Source of the DNA: Fragilaria radians
Taxonomy: Eukaryota; Bacillariophyta; Fragilariophyceae; Fragilariales; Fragilariaceae
DNA length: 20,615 nt
Direction of reading: 5' to 3'
Assembly: GCA_900642245.1 (NCBI GenBank)
Contig: CAAAJI010000274.1
Span: 6,322-26,936 of the forward strand
Shown: positions 16,167-20,615 of the stretch, one piece after another
Position numbering within the stretch: the first letter of the stretch is position 1
How the letters are laid out: each line of letters begins with the position of its first letter
The notes under the pieces: model-generated
What the model was told of the DNA's origin: nothing
Database searches by the model: none
Seen by the model: only the letters and a program-made list of their open reading frames with translations
Made by a program: the position numbers and the translations under genes

Positions 16167-17609
16167 ATTTCTGTTCGGGAATCTCTCCAATATCTCCTTT
16201 ACCTTCATTCCTCCTTTCTCCCCTCAAGATTCCTATTCATATTCATGACTTTTCAAAGCAGAGATCAAATAATTCAAATCTGTTTCCTTGAACACGTTAT
16301 CTTTTTATGCCGTGTGATCTTAACTATATTTCTTTTGGATCAGGTTTTTTATTCACCTTTGTCAACAACTATTACAATACTTTTGAAAAAATTGGCTTTA
16401 TGATTCCTGGAGCAATTACACCAATACTTTTGCTTTAAGACAGCAATAGTATTCTTGTGAAATGCCAATAGCTTTTAAACCTTGGAAATATCTCTCACAT
16501 TCACTCCCCCTTAGGTATACTTGTTTAGGTTATCCATTAGGGATATTAGGTATTCGAAATGGTGCAGTCAGATTTAGTTTATATCTTTTCATTAGGAACC
16601 TCTACTATCAAGTGCAACTTTTGTTGAACTTTACCTTCATCTACTTGATCAACTCAATAGGAGTTTTTCCAACATTTAAGATTCCTTAGCAATATAATCC
16701 GGTACAAACAAAGTAACACAGCACAGAAATTATTTGATCTTCACTCAACAGCAAAGCCTTATTTCCTATCTGTTCAGAGTTGCAATGCCCTTTTTGGGTA
16801 TGAATGTGGATCTCAAATAGCAAAAGGCGGATCGAAATTCCATAGGTTGCTTTCATGGTTGTCTTCTATGCATTTGTAAATTGCATTTCTATCCTATATT
16901 GTGCCTTTCACTGTAAATTGTCAAGATATTGACCAATAAGTAAAACACTCAATATCAGCAATAATTGTGAATCACTACCAACTTGCAATTCTGGGAATTA
17001 CTAAAATTGAGGGAATTTTAATTTTTGTTTTGATTATTGTTTGTCTAAAATGGTGTGATTCAAAGGAGAGTAATCAGTAATCCACAGAATTATCACATTA
17101 TACGAGTTTGGGCAAATTATTGTAGTTTAAGGATGTGAAGTACCCACATATGGAGATTTCCATTGTTGCTAGTACATTCAAATAAAGATGATGAGGATAT
17201 CTGCAATAAAAACTGAAAAGAATAATGGCTGTTGTTTATCCTTTACAAAATTTGATTAATCACATTTGCTTCATGAAGTGCAACATTACTGAAATATTTC
17301 TTTCTAAACAAAATAAGTCAAATGATATTTTCACTGACCAGAACAATCTGGAACAATAATTTATCCTAAATAATAGGCTGATCTAAAGAAACGAAAATAG
17401 CAAATATTAATCGGTCAAAGACTGCACTCTTGTATGAATACAGTATAAGAGTAGTATATATAATGTCTAAAAATAGAACATATTTTTCTGCTTTAAGAGT
17501 GATGATAAAGGAAAAATTGCAATTACCAGGTAAGTAATACCGCAGATATCCATTTTTATACTAAATTTAAATTCGTTTTCAGTTGCCATCATGTCTTTGA
17601 AGAAGGTTC
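16167..17609. other. Gene-poor region before the retrotransposon remnant
   Basis: 1.4 kb of AT-rich DNA. A 75-codon ATG frame at 16462-16689 is hydrophobic and matches nothing I recognise; I treat it as chance. A possible tiny spliced gene (ATG 17463, intron-like GTAAGT...TTTTCAG at 17530-17582, stop at 17657) is discussed in the findings. No LTR or gag-like sequence was recognised here, although the element downstream should have had both. Confidence 0.5.
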
Positions 17610-17663
17610 AACGTACAGCGGGATTACCCGGTGTACCCTCCCATTCCATTGGTGCCTAGGTAA

Positions 17664-17951
17664 ACTGTTTCTTGGAAATGTTATGAAGACACACGTCCTT
17701 ATGAAGACACACGTCCTTATGAAGACACACGTCCAAAATCTGCTGTCAATTATGGCATGACTATTGGATAGGATTTGCGAAATGAACTAGGGATTATCCT
17801 AGATTTTAGCAAACAAATCGTCATATTGGTAACTGATGAAGTTCCAAGGAAGGAACCTGGAACATTGACCTGGTCTAATTATCTATTAGAGCACTACATT
17901 GCTAATGAACCAGCATCCATAAAAACAGAAATGGATAGATTTTCTAAAGGA
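17664..17951 (+). pseudogene. Retropepsin C-terminal part and start of PR-RT linker
   Basis: One frame reads TVSWKCYEDTRP, then NYGMTIG-stop-DLRNELGIILDF, corresponding to the conserved YDMIIGRDLL.ELG.ILDF region at the C-terminal side of Ty3/gypsy proteases. A TAG at 17769 replaces the Arg codon of GRDL. The frame continues through EVPRKEPGTLTWS and EMDRFSK to a TAA at 17952. The catalytic Asp region that should precede it is absent. An 18-bp unit coding YEDTRP is present three times. Confidence 0.8.
17681..17734 (+). repeat. 18-bp tandem repeat, three perfect copies
   Basis: TTATGAAGACACACGTCC is repeated three times without a mismatch and keeps the reading frame of the surrounding protease remnant, encoding YEDTRP three times. 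The identity of all copies within an otherwise decayed element suggests a recent slippage expansion, probably after the element died. Confidence 0.95.
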
Positions 17952-18095
17952 TAAAGGCTACCTATACACCCGCATGTCTGATTGATCTTGTCCAAGCTTG
18001 TTACCGCTTGAGTACAGGGGAACAAAAATAACTTTTGCAATTGCTGCATAAATACGAGCATTTGATGAATTCCTAGGGAAATTATGGATCTCATA

Positions 18096-18356
18096 AGACT
18101 CACAATAACTGACCCCAACTGCAAGTCATTTCATGCTAGGCCATATCCTGTGCCTAAAAGCATGGAAGAACCGTTGAGGTAAGAGGCTTACAGGTTAGTA
18201 GTAAATGGGGTCCTTGAGGAGGCCTATAACACTGAATGGGCGTCATCTAGAATTGCGATTCCTGAAAAGAATGGGACCATGCGGTTAGTATCAGACTTCA
18301 GGAAGGTAAAAATTCTCTAACAAAGTCACCCATGCACTCATTCCAAGACATCAAAT
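18096..18356 (+). pseudogene. Reverse transcriptase N-terminal part
   Basis: The frame from 18096 reads FHARPYPVPKSMEEPLR, a TAA at 18180, then RLVVNGVLEEAYNTEWAS and IPEKNGTMRLVSDFRK. This matches the opening of Ty3/gypsy RT (HARPYPVPK...GVLE...SEWA.P.FIIPKKNGT.R..SDFR). After a frame change NSLTKSPMHSFQDIK corresponds to the following N..TK...P.P.I.D segment. The palm core with the metal-binding Asp pair is not present. Confidence 0.85.
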
Positions 18357-18500
18357 TAAAGTAAACCCCACTGCCCAAAGGATATGCCATATTAATTTTT
18401 CCTTGGCGAAATTTCATGCATGTGGTTCTATAGAAGTGACTATTTGCTCCCTTAAATGGGCTTCTGTCAAATAAAGCAAAATTGCAATGGCTCCCATACC

Positions 18501-18566
18501 ATAGCATTTACAGACCACAAAACTTATACATTCAACAGATTAAAAGCTTCAGATCGCGTTTTGCGA
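18501..18566 (+). pseudogene. RNase H domain fragment of the Ty3/gypsy element
   Basis: The frame reads IAFTDHKTYTFNRLKASDRV, matching the FTDHK.L.F...KASDRVLRW segment of Ty3/gypsy RNase H. It lies only about 200 bp after the RT SDFR motif, instead of the several hundred expected, showing an internal deletion. It changes frame soon after and meets the integrase zinc-binding segment within about 20 bp, implying a second deletion. Confidence 0.8.
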
Positions 18567-18583
18567 ATCCGTAACGCAATAAC

Positions 18584-19247
18584 ATGGCTTGGATTGGCCA
18601 GGATGTGACAAAACTGTTCAGTTTACGTCACGTGTATCAACTTTCAAAGAAAGAAAGATGGTTTACTAGCACCAAAAAAGCATTAGCCGATACAGTCTGT
18701 ATGGACTTAATTGGTCAATCACCAGAATGAATAATAGTAAAACTCACACATTGCATGCACTTGCAATCACTGATCCCGCTACTGGATGGTTTGAAATTGT
18801 CCTAGCCACAAATACGTTGCCAACCATCATTCAGGATTTTTTTCGTAACAACTGGCTCGCTTGCTATTCACGGCCTCAATTTTTATGTCATTGACAATGG
18901 GAGCAAGTTAAAGCGTGAATGCAAACAAATATGTGAGAATTATGGCATAAAACCTCAACCTGCTACAATCAGCTGCATGGGCAATAAGGAACACCTTCCA
19001 CACTATGCTATTGGCTAGTCCATAACAACTAGTGTTTGGGAGAGACATTATCCACATTGTGACTTTAATGGCTAACTGGGATCAGATAAGAAAGCGTAAA
19101 CAACAAATATTTACTAAATTCAAGGAAAAGGAGAATACAAGTTGTCTCCCCTATGAATACTAGTTTGGGAATCAAGTACTAGTCACCACTCCAGGAATAA
19201 TCTGGAAATTAACAACAACCCAAACTAGACCCTTTATTTGCCTCTGA
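18584..19247 (+). pseudogene. Integrase remnant (zinc-binding, core, C-terminal part)
   Basis: The frame from 18584 reads WIGQDVTKLFSLRHVYQLSKKE; the CxxC of the zinc-binding domain has become Arg and Tyr. MDLIG (18701-18715) carries the first catalytic Asp, then a TGA at 18728. A second frame gives LHALAITDPATGWFEIV, DFFRNNWLACYSRPQF; a third, FYVIDNGSKLKRE with the second Asp (18893) and NYGIKPQPATIS. The catalytic Glu segment is missing. A further frame gives QLVFGRDIIHIVTLMANWDQ, RKRKQQI and LPYEY-stop-FGNQVLV, matching the conserved end of Ty3/gypsy integrases. Four pieces in different frames show a non-functional copy. Confidence 0.85.
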
Positions 19248-19766
19248 AAATTCAAGGAGCTTAGGAAAGTCTCTAAGCAAATGTTCATCACAGCATGAAA
19301 CTCCCTTGAATGTCTCTTAAAGCGATAAATACTACTCTGATTGATTACAAGCATGTCCACGTCCATACTAATCTGACTGAATAAAATTCATTCATCATAC
19401 TGGAAACAGGGTTTCTGCTACGTTTCTTCAAAGTCTGCTAGAAATCTTTAGTTCCAATCACCATTGTCATGAGAAAGCATCATAATCTTGTAAATCTAGA
19501 CGCGTTGAATAAGCACAAGTGTCAAATCGCCAATATACTAACATTGATTTTGCACTTGAATCACCATTTGCTAGCATCATTCTTCCTGCAATCGTATCTG
19601 CGTTTTCGAAGTATTACATTTAAACCCAAGTTCGATAATTGAGTTTCGTGTTCCAACTTTTTTACTTACCTTGTTTATGAGTACTTATCCTGTTTATGTG
19701 TGGTCATCACCATCCACAAATGTAAGCAGCTAGATCTGCTTTTAAACATCGAATGTCCACTCGAAA
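19248..19766. other. Non-coding stretch between the retrotransposon remnant and the Cys-repeat gene
   Basis: About 520 bp. The first part may be the decayed end of integrase and 3' LTR, but no similarity can be recognised. The last part should carry the promoter of the Cys-repeat gene. No ORF of note on either strand. Confidence 0.5.
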
Positions 19767-19973
19767 ATGACCATAAATGAGCGTAGCAGCATTAGAGTTC
19801 TTCGTATTCAATACACTATGAGGAAACAATTCAACGTCGACATTACTCGTGATTATTCTTCAATATCATTTAAGTCAAGAAAAAGACGCCTAGGAGGTGT
19901 ACTAAGCCTCGGGAAGTTGGTTGGGTCTCGCGCCTCTTGGACTCGCAAAAACTTTCCATATATCCTGTCAAGT

Positions 19974-20615
19974 ATGACGAGAAACGTCAATTTATTCAAT
20001 GTTATTCTTTATGCAGCCTTACACTTAGACACAAGATTGGTTTCTTCAGTTGCAACTTGCTCGATCTGCAAAGGCGGAGTGTCCTTTAATAAGGATGTGA
20101 GCGACAAGCTAATTGAATTGCCTGTCAAGACTACTACAATATCATTGACTTGTGCGGCTTTGGATGCAGCGATACCATTCCTTATTCCAAATGCTTCAAG
20201 CGAAGATTGTCTCCTTGTACAAAGCCTAGGTTCGCTTTGTGGATGTCCAGTTGAAGAAGGTGCTTGCAAGCTGTGCTCTGATGGTACTGCAATACTCTCT
20301 CCCAGCAACACGTTACCTTTTCTAGAAGAACAATTTGGGTTTGTTCCTACCTGTGAGCTTCTTGAAGCCTATCTTTTGTCTCAAAATTCAACGAACAATA
20401 CATTGTGTAGTGTGAGCCAAGGATTATTGGCTGAATACTGTGGTTGTAACGGTGCAACAATTACAAAGGGCTGTAGCTTTTGCCCTGACGGGCAGCTGGT
20501 GCCTTTCCCTGAAAAAGAGCTTAACATTTCAGGCCTTCCTTTCAAAACTTGTGGCCAATTGGAATCTGCCTTGAGCCTTGTAATTGAAGATGGTCAAGAA
20601 ACGTGCATGTTATTT
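19974..20615 (+). CDS. Secreted or membrane protein with tandem six-Cys repeats (3' partial)
   Basis: The frame is open from 19747 through the right edge, so the gene is cut. Three in-frame ATGs exist (19767, 19818, 19974). I chose 19974 because it places a hydrophobic segment (LFNVILYAALHL) close to the N-terminus, ending SSVA before the first repeat, as a signal peptide would. The earlier ATGs add 52 or 69 basic residues and would make it a signal anchor. Three repeats follow: residues 29-97, 98-166 and 167-214 (cut). Each has C-x2-C-x-(G/D)-G, then TC-x-x-LE/D, then C-x(9-10)-C-G-C. I recall this pattern from large extracellular protein families of diatoms and other stramenopiles. Probably disulphide-bonded and extracytoplasmic; function unknown. 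Confidence 0.7.
   Translation, partial: MTRNVNLFNVILYAALHLDTRLVSSVATCSICKGGVSFNKDVSDKLIELPVKTTTISLTCAALDAAIPFLIPNASSEDCLLVQSLGSLCGCPVEEGACKLCSDGTAILSPSNTLPFLEEQFGFVPTCELLEAYLLSQNSTNNTLCSVSQGLLAEYCGCNGATITKGCSFCPDGQLVPFPEKELNISGLPFKTCGQLESALSLVIEDGQETCMLF

Larger units (their letters stand above)
17610..19247 (+). mobile_element. Decayed Ty3/gypsy LTR retrotransposon pol remnant
   Basis: Translations in shifting frames give, in order, the end of a retropepsin, the PR-RT linker, the N-terminal part of reverse transcriptase, an RNase H fragment, and integrase (zinc-binding region, core, C-terminal part). This PR-RT-RH-IN order is that of Ty3/gypsy elements. The copy is dead: several in-frame stops, at least four frame changes, a missing catalytic Asp-Thr/Ser-Gly of the protease, no RT YxDD-like box, a compressed RT-RH interval and no recognisable gag. 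I could not see LTRs at either side. Chromodomain elements of this superfamily exist, but the chromodomain gene at 8584 is 9 kb away and has no integrase, so the two are unrelated. Confidence 0.85.

Noticed and set aside
16462..16689. 75-codon hydrophobic ORF with ATG
   Set aside because: No domain, no signal-peptide layout, AT-driven hydrophobic composition and no supporting context; likely chance.

Overview
The window most likely comes from the nuclear genome of a diatom (a photosynthetic stramenopile). The DNA is AT-rich, the genes look intronless and are spaced about 0.2-2 kb apart, and they lie on both strands without operon structure. Three signs point to a diatom. Two neighbouring proteins have an N-terminal signal peptide ending in an ASAF-like motif (Ala followed by Phe), the usual address for a complex plastid. 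The seven-helix receptor at the left edge belongs to a type expanded in diatoms. The Cys-repeat protein at the right edge resembles a diatom/stramenopile repeat family. Genus cannot be decided from sequence alone.

Left part (1-6677): the 3' half of a slime-mould-cAMP-receptor-like GPCR runs in from the left edge. It is followed by a 599-residue disordered Ser/Asp-rich protein of unknown function. Convergent to that is an alpha/beta hydrolase of the hormone-sensitive-lipase type, with a Tyr-Gly-Gly oxyanion motif instead of the usual His-Gly-Gly.

Middle (6678-11441): a 1.9 kb gene-poor stretch holds a perfect 31-bp palindrome and a C13 tract. A short HP1-like chromodomain protein follows, with an overlapping micro-uORF at its start and a possible frameshifted or spliced tail. 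A GT11-type (alpha-1,2-fucosyltransferase-like) type II membrane enzyme lies on the minus strand.

Core of interest (11442-16166): only about 200 bp from the GT11 gene, and divergent from it, is a 992-residue predicted plastid protein. It fuses three hydrolase/nuclease-type folds: a NYN/PIN-like domain, a complete calcineurin-like metallophosphoesterase and a RuvC-like RNase H fold. I do not recognise this architecture as a described protein. It could be a plastid nucleic-acid processing or recombination enzyme. The next gene, on the same strand, encodes a plastid-targeted fibrillin (PAP) lipid-binding protein.

Right part (16167-20615): a gene-poor stretch leads into a decayed Ty3/gypsy retrotransposon (retropepsin tail, RT, RNase H and integrase still recognisable in order, with stops, frameshifts and an internal deletion). 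An 18-bp unit is triplicated inside its protease frame. A secreted or membrane protein with tandem 69-residue six-Cys repeats then runs off the right edge.
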